Counted from the first letter of the stretch, positions 26,180 through 37,357 are shown. The stretch is 64,000 nucleotides of DNA from Antedon bifida (GCA_963402885.1 OY727098.1:24466417-24530416); one strand, 5' to 3'. The notes: generated by a model not told the origin, from the sequence alone. A program made the numbers and translations.

Positions 26180-26390
26180 TATATTGAATTATCTCACCAT
26201 TCACCGTGTCAACATCCACAAATTTACGAAGCTTATTTCCGTCCGGAGTTTCAAAACCGGCATAACTTGATAAATTCAGTTCCTTATTTCCAGTAACGAC
26301 TAGCCTAGCCCTAGTCGTCGCTGTCGATGCTGATCGATGTTCCAGAATATGCACGTGCTTAGATCCAAAAGCAGGCAAATAACTGTACAC
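26180..26390 (-). CDS. Possible orphan exon, unidentified
   Basis: A minus-strand frame is open from about 26390 to a very strong donor at 26180 (CAATATA|GTAAGTAAG). The translation looks protein-like near its end (LVVTGNKELNLSSYAGFE, then VDVDTVNGEIIQY), with balanced polar and hydrophobic residues. There is no in-frame ATG and no clear acceptor; several AG dinucleotides lie near 26270-26300 without a good pyrimidine tract. I do not recognise the peptide. It shares a strand with the TET-like gene, but its phase would not join in frame to the ATG exon there, so it could only be 5' UTR of that gene or part of another gene. Confidence 0.3.
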
Positions 26391-27302
26391 GATCGTTCAA
26401 ACAACAGCTAGCCTAGGCTAGTAATCATTGGCAAGTTGATAATGAAGTATACGTATACTGTCACAAGAATCTGCTGTAGTGTAATTAACAGATTTCACAT
26501 AAACGACCGGGAAATAGCAACGAAAATCTAGCACAAACACGCGCCTATGAAGCTGTACAGCAATGTTTTGAATAGGCGGGTAGGTTAGCCTGGCTGGCTC
26601 TGTCTGCACGCTCCACCAACAACGCAACGACGTACACAATCGACCTTCAACACAGGTCAATCCTGCGTTTGAGGCCAACGAACTGCCGATAAACTCGACA
26701 ACCTTCTTTTGTCGGCAAATGCGATTGGACAGCCGAATAAAGTGGTTTCATCACAACTGATTAGGTACTCGTGTGCAATCAGGCGGAACTAAATCCAACA
26801 TTCCGACTCATTTTGAGTTTCGTACGTTCGACGATACAAGAACGATGTGTAACTAGAAACCAGTGCGAGAAAAACAATATTATGAATTTAATACAGTACA
26901 GTGATATTTTGCGGTAATGGATTAATCAATTGACAATAAACCCACGGAATACAGCGTATCGTCACATTTAATTTTTATTTCCAGTCAGAATTTCATAAAG
27001 AACCTTAAGGTCGATTTGCAATAATGCCGAATGAATGCCTTCTGATACACATGGGAATATTGGTGTAATTTTGTAGGGTTTATACGGAGGTGAAGGAGAT
27101 GAATAAATTACCTACAATATTAGATATTTTAACCAATTACCAGTCTCACAAAATAATGACCTTGCAGAGACACGTGAACGTCTACAAAACGTTTTGATTC
27201 TTTTAATAAAACCTCCGTTTGATATTTTGATTAGCCCCACACTGCCAACAATGTGGATGATTTAAGTATTATGCGACGTCACAATCATCATTCCTCCTAC
27301 TA

Positions 27303-27342
27303 GGAACTATAATATAAGATATATTATATATATTATAGTTCC
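27303..27342. repeat. 40-bp A/T-rich palindrome
   Basis: GGAACTATAATATA and its exact inverse TATATTATAGTTCC flank a 12-base A/T-rich centre. Confidence 0.8.
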
Positions 27343-27998
27343 ATGCTCTTACCTAGGCTATATATAGGTGAGTTGAAGAAGATGAATGAATGGGCTAACT
27401 AATGAATTACGTAATGTTCAGACAATGCGACAAATACAAGGGCAACTACTCGGTCGGATCGTTCGTTGCAGTTAATTATTTTCAACAACCTTGGTCCTGA
27501 CCGATCAATTTGATTCGCTTGATGTATCGGATGACCCTTGACATTTTTCATACTGTACCGTGAGCAATGTCAATTTATAATTTGCTCTGCAAAAAAAACA
27601 AACTTTGAGTGGAGTTAAGATGAGTTTGAGTCGTCAGGCGAATCGACGACTTGTCGCTAATGAGATCATCAAACTGCTTGCAAAAATGTTGAATAAGTCT
27701 AATTACCGACCGTTGTTTACAGTACCGGTGTGGATACCATACAGTACACTAACTACCGGTATATCTGGGCCTAATAAGGAAGACTGATTTGTAAAATAAA
27801 ATATAAGCCTGATGGTTGAAATTGGTGGAGTACTCAGATGACGTCACCAGGTAGCTTCTAACCTGACGCTTTGAGCGCAATATATATTGAGAAAACACAT
27901 CCGACTTAATTCGACCTCAGACCGATATTAGTCAGTTTTATAATCCATCTCCTTCCTTTTTAGTCTGTTCTATTTTCATTAAATTCAGGTCACACCTT

Positions 27999-28108
27999 AT
28001 GTTTGGTTTCCACTCTATAAATGCAACGCAAGGACGTATAAGCGCCGCAAGATTGTTGACCAATCACACGCGATGGATTATTCAAACTGTCGCTTGTCAT
28101 TGGTCTGT
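27999..28108 (+). mobile_element. MITE family B, short subfamily, left-half fragment
   Basis: GTTTGGTTTCCACTCTATAA, ACGCAAGGACGTATAAGCG, TTGACCAATCACACGCGATG and CGCTTGTCATTGGTC follow the order of the intact short copies. The right half is missing. Confidence 0.65.
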
Positions 28109-28332
28109 TATACAATGGACATTTATTCTCATTTTCTCACCCCTCGTACCTAGTTTGCGACTATACAATAATAATATTCATTCTTTTTCAAAAAAAAATT
28201 TTCAAATCTAACCTGTCGCATGCATTGAACAATACACTTCTTCGTGACGTGAATAACATTACGTGGGAATTAACGTCACGTCATCTGGCTCGATGGATTA
28301 CGACGTATGTTTCTGTAATGCCGTCCGTTCAT

Positions 28333-28370
28333 CCATGGAGGTATAAACTTATTATTTTATACCTCCATGG
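28333..28370. repeat. Perfect hairpin CCATGGAGGTATAAA
   Basis: Fifteen-base arms CCATGGAGGTATAAA and TTTATACCTCCATGG enclose eight bases. The same arm word recurs at 28642-28663 and 61891-61917. Confidence 0.85.
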
Positions 28371-28663
28371 TTCAACGTACAAACATTTTAATTTAATTTC
28401 AGCAATTCGCGTATTATTATGAAATCACATGACCGAATTGTTCCCTCGGAATTTGCGCACGAGCAATGCATACAACGCTGAGAAAGAGAAGGTAGAACAA
28501 CAATATAAATTGTTGGCTCATGAAAGTCTATCCTTTTCGGGAAGGTTACCACACTAGAGGCAGCGAATTTATTCGCGCGAATCGAAAGCGTTGTACTGTG
28601 CATTACGGCTATTCATAATTCCAGCGAAAAAAATATATGCTCAACCATGGAGGTGTATAAAAT
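28353..28663. mobile_element. Candidate inverted-repeat element with CCATGGAGGTAT ends
   Basis: ATTTTATACCTCCATGGTT at the left and AACCATGGAGGTGTATAAAA at the right are inverse copies apart from a 2-base insertion, spanning about 310 bp. No ORF of note lies inside. The left end shares its sequence with the hairpin at 28333-28370, suggesting two elements or a head-to-head junction. Confidence 0.5.
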
Positions 28664-28783
28664 GATACATTCAGCCATTGGAAAACATCGCGCATTTCAA
28701 AGTTTTGTTTCCCCACAGAGATTACGGAAGAGGAAGGGAATTCGTAATGTGGCCACAGTACCACCGTAGTCACTTGTTGCGTA

Positions 28784-29139
28784 ATGCTTGGTTCCAACTA
28801 GAGACGCAACACAAGGACGTAACGCAACGTAAGTGAATTGACCAATCACAAACGATGAATTATTCGAATTGTCATTGGTTAAACGTGGTTCCCGCTAGCG
28901 ACGCAACGTAACGCAACCTTCCTTCCCATAATTGTGTTTTCCTCCGCCTGCGTGAAATCAAATCTGCGTTGTTTGCAGCACTGTTGTGTCGTCGGTTCCC
29001 ACTTGTGATTACGCAATACAACACTTTGCATCAAAACGTCGCTGCGTTGCGTTACGTTGCGCCACAAGTGGGAACCACGCTTTAACACGCTTGCGTTGCG
29101 TTTACGTCCCTGCGTCACGTTCTAGTGGGAACCAAGCTT
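28784..29139. mobile_element. MITE family B, short subfamily, interrupted by a long-subfamily copy
   Basis: The left arm runs from GCTTGGTTCCAACTAGAGAC to GTCATTGGTTA; the right arm runs from ACACGCTTGCGTTGCG to TCTAGTGGGAACCAAGCTT, flanked by TA. The inverse of the intact copy at 14445 reads GTCATTGGTTAAAACGCTTG at the junction, so the interruption is an insertion at a TA inside this element. Confidence 0.85.
28882..29082. mobile_element. MITE family B, long subfamily, nested copy
   Basis: 201 bp with ends AACGTGGTTCCCGCTAGCGA and AAGTGGGAACCACGCTT, flanked by TA at 28880-28881 and 29083-29084. Its interior (TTGTGTTTTCCTCCGCCTG, GTTTGCAGCACTGTTGTG, GTCGGTTCCCACTTGTGA) is the inverse of the interior of the copy at 21881. 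Confidence 0.88.
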
Positions 29140-29440
29140 TATTAAGCCCCGCGTCTTCAATATCCGTGCGTTTCGTAAAGATGCAATGAAAGATTTTACG
29201 AGAGAAAAACAAATTGTATAAAACATAAATACTCCAGTAGGCATATTTACTGGTACGTTTCCAAAGACAGGCGATCAGTTCACATTCCCGGACAGAGATA
29301 AATTTCTAGTCTAACCTTTTTGTAACTGAGCAACAAAATGTCTTTATGTAAATAATAAATGCGTGGATACAGTTATGACATTATCAAATTCGCGTATTGG
29401 TATATTTCTTAGGTTTGGTAACCCGTACACCCGATTATTA

Positions 29441-29821
29441 AAGCGTGGTTCCCACTAGAACGCAACGCAGCGACGTATTGACGCAAAGTGCAGGTGTATT
29501 GCGTTCACAAGTGGGAACCGACGACGCAACAGTGCTGCAGGTTTGATTTCACGCAGGCGGAGGCAAACACAATAAAGCTTGGTTCCCACTAGAACGTAAC
29601 GCAAGGACGTAAACGCAACGCAAGCGTTTTAACCAATGACAAGCGAAGTTATAGACAGTTAGCAATCACAAGCGAATAAGCCATCGCTTGTGATTGGTCA
29701 ATTCACTTGCGTTGCGTTACGTCCTTGCGTTGCGTCGCTAGTGGGAACCACGCTTTATTGAAAGGGCATTTTCTTACGTTGGGGGGTTGCGTTACGTTGC
29801 GTCGCTAGTGGGAACCAAGCT
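29441..29821. mobile_element. MITE family B, long subfamily, interrupted by a short copy
   Basis: Outer ends AAGCGTGGTTCCCACTAGAA and GTCGCTAGTGGGAACCAAGC. The interior follows the uninterrupted long copy at 21881 up to GGCAAACACAA, then contains the 181-bp short element, then resumes TTGAAAGGGCATTTTCTTAC. The uninterrupted copy reads AAACACAATTATTGGAAGG, which marks the insertion point. Confidence 0.88.
29575..29755. mobile_element. MITE family B, short subfamily, nested 181-bp copy
   Basis: Same length and same ends as the copy at 14445-14625, with one difference in 181 bases (29647). Flanked by TA at 29573-29574 and 29756-29757. The near identity indicates recent movement or recent gene conversion. 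Confidence 0.92.
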
Positions 29822-30999
29822 TAACACCAGCGATGTGTGTTAGAGGATAGGTTGAACCATATAATTACCATTGCATAGTCTGTGAAAATAGATCAACAGA
29901 AAGCCTAGAACAACATTGCAGCAGCTTATATTATTACACTAGACCTACGCAACGCCAAAATCAATTTTGTAGATCAATTTTTTACGATCAAATGTATAAT
30001 CTGAACGCACCCAAGAGCGTTTGCAATGTTTACGTGGGTTTAGTAAAACTCGCACTGTCAACAAATCAGCGTCAAGCCTTTTGGGTGTAATATGAAACGT
30101 GGGTATATAAATCAAATCTAAGTACAAAGTATCCACGAGGGACGCGCCAGGCAGAGTTCCAGGTAAGCTGGAATGATTGTAAACTTGTTTTACGGAATCG
30201 CTCAGCATCTGTTTTTGCGTATTGCTGATGAGCATTTATGGAAATCAAGATAGTCGCGCGGCTTTTAATTCCCGCATTGATCTCTGAAAAATAATTATAA
30301 ATTATTCCTTTTGTCAGATGCAAATAACAAAATCTCTAACGCAAATAATGTTGGAATTACGGACGTACGCTTAATGTGTATTGTATCGCCTATGGGTAGA
30401 AATCTAGGATTTTCACGATTAATTCGTTTAGATGATATATTCAAACAAATGGTTGAATTAAACAAACAGTCATCTTGAAATTCCTATCGTGTCCAGTATC
30501 TTACGTTGTATAATCGACTTTGAGCGATGGTCACAAGTTCACAGATGAGACGGACTACCGGCTGTCAATCGCTATTGCCAAGGTTATTCAGAGGACACGA
30601 ATGCCTTACTGTTTTATAGTTGCGTGCTTTCTAACCAGAAACTTTAGAAATTAGTTTCATCAACAGAGCGACTAGTGCGTGCTAGGCCAGGCACCTGAGT
30701 TATCCCGTTGCGAACATTGCATCGAGCCTTCCTGATAAAGCACGTACTTAGCACCGGAGCGTATTTATGATTAAGATTTTCGTCAAGATCGTACTAACGT
30801 CAGCAAAGAAACCGATTGATAAACTGGCGGTAAATCACGTTGTTTAGAAGTAATGCACCGTGCATGCCAGATTCAGCGCCATTTTATATAGGTCTACAAT
30901 ATTGTGTTACAACATTTCAGCACGAACTCCGGGCAATTTTAGCTACAATCTGCACCCTAGACTCGAGGCCTTGAGAATGTCTAAACAAAAAGGGAGAAC

Positions 31000-31110
31000 A
31001 TTCGGGATCCAACACATTGTCCGAGGTTTCCCCTGAATAGGGTCGGTCGTTGTTTTAAAACCCCTCGTTCGGGAAAGTGTCCCCTTAATAGAGATATCCC
31101 ATGATCCTCT
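31000..31110. repeat. Family C remnant
   Basis: The blocks GTTTCCCCTGAATAGGG, AACCCCTCGTTCGGGAAA and GTGTCCCCTTAATAGAG match the family words. No ends could be defined. Confidence 0.4.
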
Positions 31111-31605
31111 AATTTCGGAAAGAATGAACTTTTTGATTTACTTAATAATTAAAAAATAATTGATTAGGCCTATAGGATAGGGAACTTTTATGAATTATAT
31201 AAGTTTTTTCCATATGAAATAATAATTACCAGACCTTTCACACTAAACGTTATCAATTTGGTAATAACACATTCGCTAGAAATTGTTGGACGAGGCCTAT
31301 TATCTTTTGCTTATTCAATGCTTACGGTATATCATTATCAATAATACGGTAATATATAATGTGGATAAATATTAGATATATTATAATAAAGATATTTCCC
31401 TGTGGTATAGTAACGCTACTTCATTCATTGATTTCGTTTATCTCAAATTTCCTTATCTCGTCGACCACGACTGAAGTTCGGCCATTAAATCGTTTAAAGA
31501 CACCGTCGTGAAACTAGAACACGATGATGGGTTGAATTTTACATACGGAAATATTTAACATGTCTGTTTGTTTCATAATATTCATCCTCAATTTGAGGAA
31601 ATTAC

Positions 31606-31748
31606 GGCAGTCCGCGACAGTGTCGTCATGAACGCCATGGGCTGACGGGACGCGACGTATAATAGGACTAATACGGGTAACCCCTTCTTCTGTGCACTCT
31701 GGTGGTACTTCCAGGTGCTCATCACCGAAGACTGTTCCACAACTAGAG
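31606..31748 (-). CDS. Possible orphan exon, unidentified
   Basis: On the minus strand a pyrimidine-rich stretch and acceptor (ATACCGTAGCAG) precede 143 bases that end at a donor-like TGCC|GTAATT. One frame, open beyond both edges, reads GTVFGDEHLEVPPECTEEG followed by VTRISPIIRRVPSAHGVH and DDTVADC. Composition and codon choice look coding, although a second frame is open as well. I do not recognise the family. The donor is weak and no partner exon was found. It may be a piece of a decayed element or a real exon of an unplaced minus-strand gene. Confidence 0.3.
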
Positions 31749-31980
31749 CTGCTACGGTATATTAAAAGAAGATATGTACGGTATACAAATCATAACAATT
31801 ATGGTAAATAATGATACTGGATAGAGAATTACAACAAAATAGTGTATGTAGGCATAAACATATGATAACAAAAACATAATTTTAGAAAAACTATGTATAA
31901 ATGACTATATTTATATGAAAAGTTACATAATGGAAATAAAATGGGGGATAAACCCACATAAGACAAAAAAACTAGAGCTG

Positions 31981-32068
31981 CTATGATCCGAGAAAGGCTT
32001 GAATCGGGCTTTATGGCTACGGTATGGTTAATGCGTCCATGCCTAAACCACTCGGCCATTCGACTATG
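31981..32068 (-). pseudogene. tRNA-Ser-like pseudogene or SINE head
   Basis: Read on the minus strand, GAATGGCCGAGTGGTTTAGG carries a full A-box consensus (TGGCCGAGTGG), followed by ATGGAC..CCAT, similar to a serine tRNA anticodon stem, and by GATTCAAGCC as a B box. The residue before the anticodon is not T, and the acceptor stem pairs poorly, so it is unlikely to be a working tRNA. It could be a remnant gene or the head of a tRNA-derived SINE. Confidence 0.5.
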
Positions 32069-33944
32069 ATACATTAGTCACATGATCTTACGTTTCCTTT
32101 ATTAATTATTATTTTTATAATTTATACTCGGCAATATATTTCACAAACAAATTAATGAAACATCATCTCATAATCGTATCGAGCATCTGTTTCAACAAAT
32201 GTTTTCTTTGAAAAAAAAAAGGTTGTCCGCCCTATGATAGTAGATAGCAAGGGACACCATATTAAAATCTGGTATTGCCGTCGGCCTCCCATAATCGTCG
32301 ATGAGCTATGCGCTGTGCTTTTTCGACAATCTGTCTCGATATCAATATTACGTCAATATTACGCGAAAACACAATTTGTAGCCTATAGGCTTACTATTAG
32401 GTTATATTTCTGTTTTGTGCACCTGGTCATTTTTCTCATGATGGTGTGTAATTTTAATACACCATGCAGACGTACAGGGAAATTTGTACATAGGACATAA
32501 TAATAATGAACTGCGCTCGGCTCAGTCGCGTCCAAGTGAGTCTAGTAGAGGTGAGAGTAACGTCTGCAAAATTGTTGTCATACTTTTCCAGTTCATCGTC
32601 AATTTCATTGAAAATGTTCCGACAAGTGATCGTTCAGAAGTGATAAAGGTATGCCGACGCAACAGAGATGTATCTTCTCTAAAAATAGTTCGCTCATCGC
32701 TGACGATAAGGCTGTCATTTCCCGGATTGATTTGCACGTTTGTCCCCAAAGGGCCCACGCAAGAGATAACTCGCTGGATAATCACCAATCCGCAACGACG
32801 TACGTTTCCAGTGCTTTACCAACTATGCGACACATATAACAATTGTTTTGAACAGATGATAAGTCGCATTTTGCATTTCATATGGTCACATCGTTACGTT
32901 CAAAAGCAGGTCACAAGATTATTCTAACTATACTCTGTTTCAAGAGGCTTTGATCGTAATCTAATTTATTACGTCTCTGATATTGTTATATCATTTAACA
33001 TCATGAGTTTTACCTCTACGATCTAATAAATACTTATTTATTTATTTATTGTGATGTTATTGTTATACCTTACAATAAACACTAAACTAAAAACTAATCT
33101 ATAGAATACAGTACAGGCAACGTAAACGTAATAGCCTTGATTATAAAAAAAAGCGTACATCATAGAGGGCGACAATTCAAATACAATGGATATCACCTAA
33201 TGTACGTACATCTGTACATTGAGGGATAACATTAATTTTACCGGAAACAATTTTCGTGACCCAAACATTGGGTCGGACCCATAGGTTGCGGAACGGCGAT
33301 AATATCATCAGTTAATATTGTTCAGACAACATGACCATTGTTATTATAATCATAATAATAAATAAATAATATGAAAAAAGAAAGAAATACTATACAGAAA
33401 CATTCAACCGATAAAAGGCCACTCGTTCAGATTAGACGAAAAAAATACGCAGTCGATTGGTTTTCATTTTTTTTTCAGCTATTCATTCGTTTTAATTAAT
33501 TCAAACAGAAAATTAACTATTTTAAATGCTTGAGATGAGGGAAATACCCACCTCGAATGACAACAACAACGAATATAGACCCCATACCACAAACATTCAC
33601 AAAATATTGTATTGGTCCATTTAAGAAGAAATGGTTTAGCATTTATATTCTGCTTAAAATCATCTGAACACATAGAGGGCAGCATAACTCGAATAAAACA
33701 AAAAGTAGCCTCCAAAATAGAACACAGTTTTCCTGGTTGTGGTTGACAATGACTAAATCAGTGGTATAAACATTGTGGTTTTCAGAAGTCAAGCTTAATA
33801 CATTTTATTAACTTATGTGGCCTCTGGAAAAATATAAACATGCGAATCCGCTTGTCATGATAGGAACACTTAAATTAGTGTAACAGCGCCACCGTCAACT
33901 GAGTTACCAATGCAAGAAGAACAAACACACTACACATCATTCCA

Positions 33945-34185
33945 AAACATCTTTGGGACAACAATATTCAGGGGACATTTTTGTTTATGGGACACTTTCC
34001 CGTGAAAAGAAAGAGGGACAGTGACACTAACTGCAAACCCATACCCTTGTATCAGGGGGATTATCACCTATCTGATATGACAGTGATTAATTTACTATTG
34101 GTAATCCTTGGCCACATAGCCTAAAGATATAAAATAAAAATAAAATACTAAGGGGACACTCCACTATTAAGGGACACTGTTTTCC
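33945..34185. repeat. Family C remnant, expanded or doubled
   Basis: The words TTCAGGGGACATTTT, GGGACACTTTCCC, AGGGGACACTCCACTATTAA and GGGACACTG are scattered over 240 bases, suggesting two overlapping or nested copies. Confidence 0.4.
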
Positions 34186-34665
34186 TGTCTACGTAACGTG
34201 ACGGCGAGTTGCGCTGAATTTTCAATCGTTACAGTTGAAAATAAATAACGATAATGAAGATCGAGTCGGAACGCTAATATTTACACATTTTTATGCGATC
34301 TCATAATAATAGCAGTACAAGGTTATGGTTGTATGCAATCACGCTAAAGAAAAAGAAGATATAAAACATAAGATATGTTATACATCGTGATCAATTTTGA
34401 CAGTAGATAACGGAAATCGAATACAGTGTCAGATTTATACAAGAGAGGTCAGTTTTTGGACACTTCATTGGCTTTTTAGGTGATTCTTATCTAGCCCGGG
34501 TGACTAGGCCTTTCGCTAGGCCCGGTTTATGAGGTATTTTACCTTTCAAGGGGGACGATACGCTACCCGATCACCTTTCGGATTTCTATTGTTCTATCCT
34601 CTCTCTTTTGTTCTTACAAATCGATTGGTTACGTAAGACCTGGTGAAACTGTAAACAAATCTGCT

Positions 34666-35152
34666 ATGCCTAGTACCGGGAAAATAAAGAAGCTTGACCA
34701 ACCAGGTAAAATCTGCACCTCAGGCTGCCCACTAAAAGGGAAACCGCAAGGCGACTCTATAAGGTGTTGTATATGTGGACACTGGTTTCATACAAAATGT
34801 TTAAAATTAAGCGATGATGAAGTAACAGGAGTATGGCCATGTTATAACTGTAGATCTATGCCAACTGAAGTCACACGAATTTTGGAGATCGTTGAATCTA
34901 TGGCTAAAGTAAATGAAAACCAAGTGCAAAAAATAATTGAGTTAGAAAAAAAGATTCATTAAGATCACTTAACCCAAACAGTGAAAGACTTAAAACATGA
35001 AAATACTGAAAATGATCTGAATGCTGAAGAACAGAGACAAAATGTCGGTAAACTATTAATTGGCGATTCTCTTATTAAGAATATCGTCACTACAAGTGAT
35101 TTTATGGAAGTTAAATCCATAAGTGAAAAAACATCGTCGCGTTGTAAAAATT
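34666..35152 (+). pseudogene. LINE ORF1 remnant: PHD finger, coiled coil and SGNH (GDSL) start
   Basis: The frame opens with ATG at 34666. Residues 17-62 form a PHD-type C4HC3 zinc finger (C17, C21, C34, C37, H42, C45, C59, C62, with GHWFHTKC in the middle), followed by a heptad-like helix (ILEIVESMAKVNENQVQKI). A TAA at 34960-34962 interrupts it, but the same frame continues with more coiled coil and then LLIGDSLIKNI at about 35052, the GDS block of SGNH esterases, before ending at 35152. PHD plus coiled coil plus SGNH esterase is the ORF1 plan of several CR1/L2-group LINEs. The rest of the esterase, and ORF2 with endonuclease and reverse transcriptase, is missing. Confidence 0.65.
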
Positions 35153-35314
35153 GAAGAATTGTTAGCGCGTAGGTATTTTTTCACAAACTGCAGATTTCAA
35201 CGACATTTAAACGTTGATTTTTACCCCCTCCTCCTGTCCTGTCAATTCAACGCAACTCGCAGGCTTTAGTAGGCCTACCGAAGGTATCCCCTTCATGGGG
35301 TTCTACCGAGTCTT

Positions 35315-35420
35315 CTCGGATAAGGACTATAAACCGTAGGTCCAGTGTACACAACTAGCTCATGTGCACTTTAAAGAACCTAGTTACCCCGGTGTATTAG
35401 TACATCACAGCCACTGATCA
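35315..35420 (+). repeat. Possible LINE 3'-UTR remnant
   Basis: CTCGGATAAGGACTATAAACC, then GTAGGTCCAGTGTAC and ATGTGCACTTTAAAGAACC, resembles the 3' ends of CR1-like elements as I remember them. It lies 160 bases after the ORF1 remnant on the same strand, which would fit an internally deleted element. The family match is from memory and unproven. Confidence 0.35.
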
Positions 35421-37357
35421 TAACTGGGCCCTCTGGGAAACAAGTCTTTGACTGAAGAGGTCGTCCAGTATAAAAATAAAGAAACACAACAATAACGATT
35501 GTAATCATATACAACTCCTCGTGAATAATAACAAAGGAACAATAATTAGAGGCTAAGGGTAAATGTAGCACCGTGTATATAGTATAGGCTAACACAACAA
35601 CGCAGTTTGGCGCACACACGTATTTTTAACAGTGCGCATTATTGTACGGTAAATCCAATCTCTTTGTACAGCCCGCGAAACGAACTTGTTATCATTGCAG
35701 TTACCGTTTTAATTCATTATGTTTATGGTCTGGGAAGTTGTGAATATAGACAGTACGACCTCACTGACATTCGTGTAAGTCAATTTGAAAGAAGATTAAT
35801 ACATCCCATCTTATTCGAAATAACTGCATTTTAACAAGACTTATTTCCCCTAGCGTAATACATTACATAACGCAGATTAATTTTAACAAATGGGAGTAGA
35901 GCATAGTACAGAAAACTTTTAAAAAATAGCACGCAATGTAGTTGATGTTTAATTATATATGTTGAGTGACTCTCCTTTATTTTAATGATGTTGCACTATT
36001 ATCATTACACAGCAGATTTTGGTTATAAACTTTATCTTATTTTTAATCAGATTGAGAATAAAAATAGGCCTAATTTATTTAGGTTTGATTCTTTAGGAGG
36101 ACCCTGTGTCATCAAAATTATAAGCCATAGACCTGCTCGCTGCACTTTGTAATTTCGTAATTATAAGGCTATTATTACTATAGTATAGAATCATGTAATG
36201 TTCTTGTTTTGTGCAGAGCCAGAGGCATGGCTCTGGTTTTGTGGAACATATACCGCCCTCTATACTCATTGCTGTTGTTCCTAGCCTGGTATACAATCTC
36301 TAGTTATCCCTCACGGGGCAATTAGAAAGAAGGAATGGATTACACCAGTGTAAAATAATACAGGAAGACTTAATGAAGATTTACCACAAAATTAATTCTT
36401 TATAAAATATGTAATAACTGAAATAAATTTCACAATCCCTCTATATTATTGACAAATTTTGTTGCAAAGTTAGCTGTTATATAATAATCTAGGCTAAACG
36501 AACATTCCCGCCTCTAGTCTCTCTAGACTAGACTAATAATTCATCGCCACCTGATCGTTTGATTTATAAATCAAACGTTGTTGTACCAGTTTATTTATTC
36601 ATCTGTTATGGCGAGATTTTGAAATAAAAATGCTTCTCGGAAAATGATGACTCGTGCAAACATTACGTTTTTTTGGGACGAACAACCAGCCCTTGTCCAT
36701 TTGTTTTCGATTGTAAGCCTACATGAATATTGTATTAGTTGCTTTGAATGAATGCAAACTTAAACCATGACGAACACCAACACCAACACTGAACACATTC
36801 TGGCCTGGCCATCGCAAATGAGTTTTTGGACACCAGAAACAGAACTCATGAATAATTCATAATTATGGCATATATTAGGTCCTAAAGCACGGACATTGGT
36901 CAGATATGTTGGTATCAACGCTTTTCTGCAAGCCAGCTTTGTGGCTCAACTCAGTGGTATAGCAACGCAATTGTTGCAAGGGATATTATTATATTCAAAT
37001 ATGATGGAAACTAATAAATATTGAATTAGGCCTAATATTATTAAATATCGAAGATATCGATTTGATTCTCAGCAGAGACTTATATTGTATTTGGATAAGT
37101 TTGACAAATATATTATTGCTCCACGGAAAAATTAACTTAAAGGATCTGATTTTATGGACAAATTCCAAAAGAACGATTTTCTCCGAAACCGGTTTTGGTA
37201 ATTTGTTTAAACAAAATATCACGTTGCGGCCATCCCAATGTTGACTCAACATAAACCTGGTTTCCCATTTGCTGATCGTGGTTTTACATCATTATTATCG
37301 AGAGTAGGTCCATAGTCATCAAGACCGGAATCAATAATTGGTAAATAGAGCATTTGG

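Larger units (their letters stand above)
26391..31605. other. Gene-poor interval rich in family B MITEs
   Basis: No gene recognised. It holds an A/T palindrome (27303), family B copies between 27999 and 29821, and the CCATGGAGGTAT element at 28333-28663, plus a family C remnant near 31000. The stretch 29830-31000 shows nothing distinctive. Confidence 0.45.
31749..34440. other. Gene-poor interval
   Basis: It contains a tRNA-Ser-like remnant (31981-32068), overlapping open frames on both strands without a recognisable domain (32484-32927 plus; 32522-32788 minus), and a family C remnant (33945-34185). Nothing else is supported. Confidence 0.4.

Noticed and set aside
36928-36985. tRNA-like stretch GTGGCTCAACTCAGTGG
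   Set aside because: An A-box-like word only; there is no B box or cloverleaf downstream.
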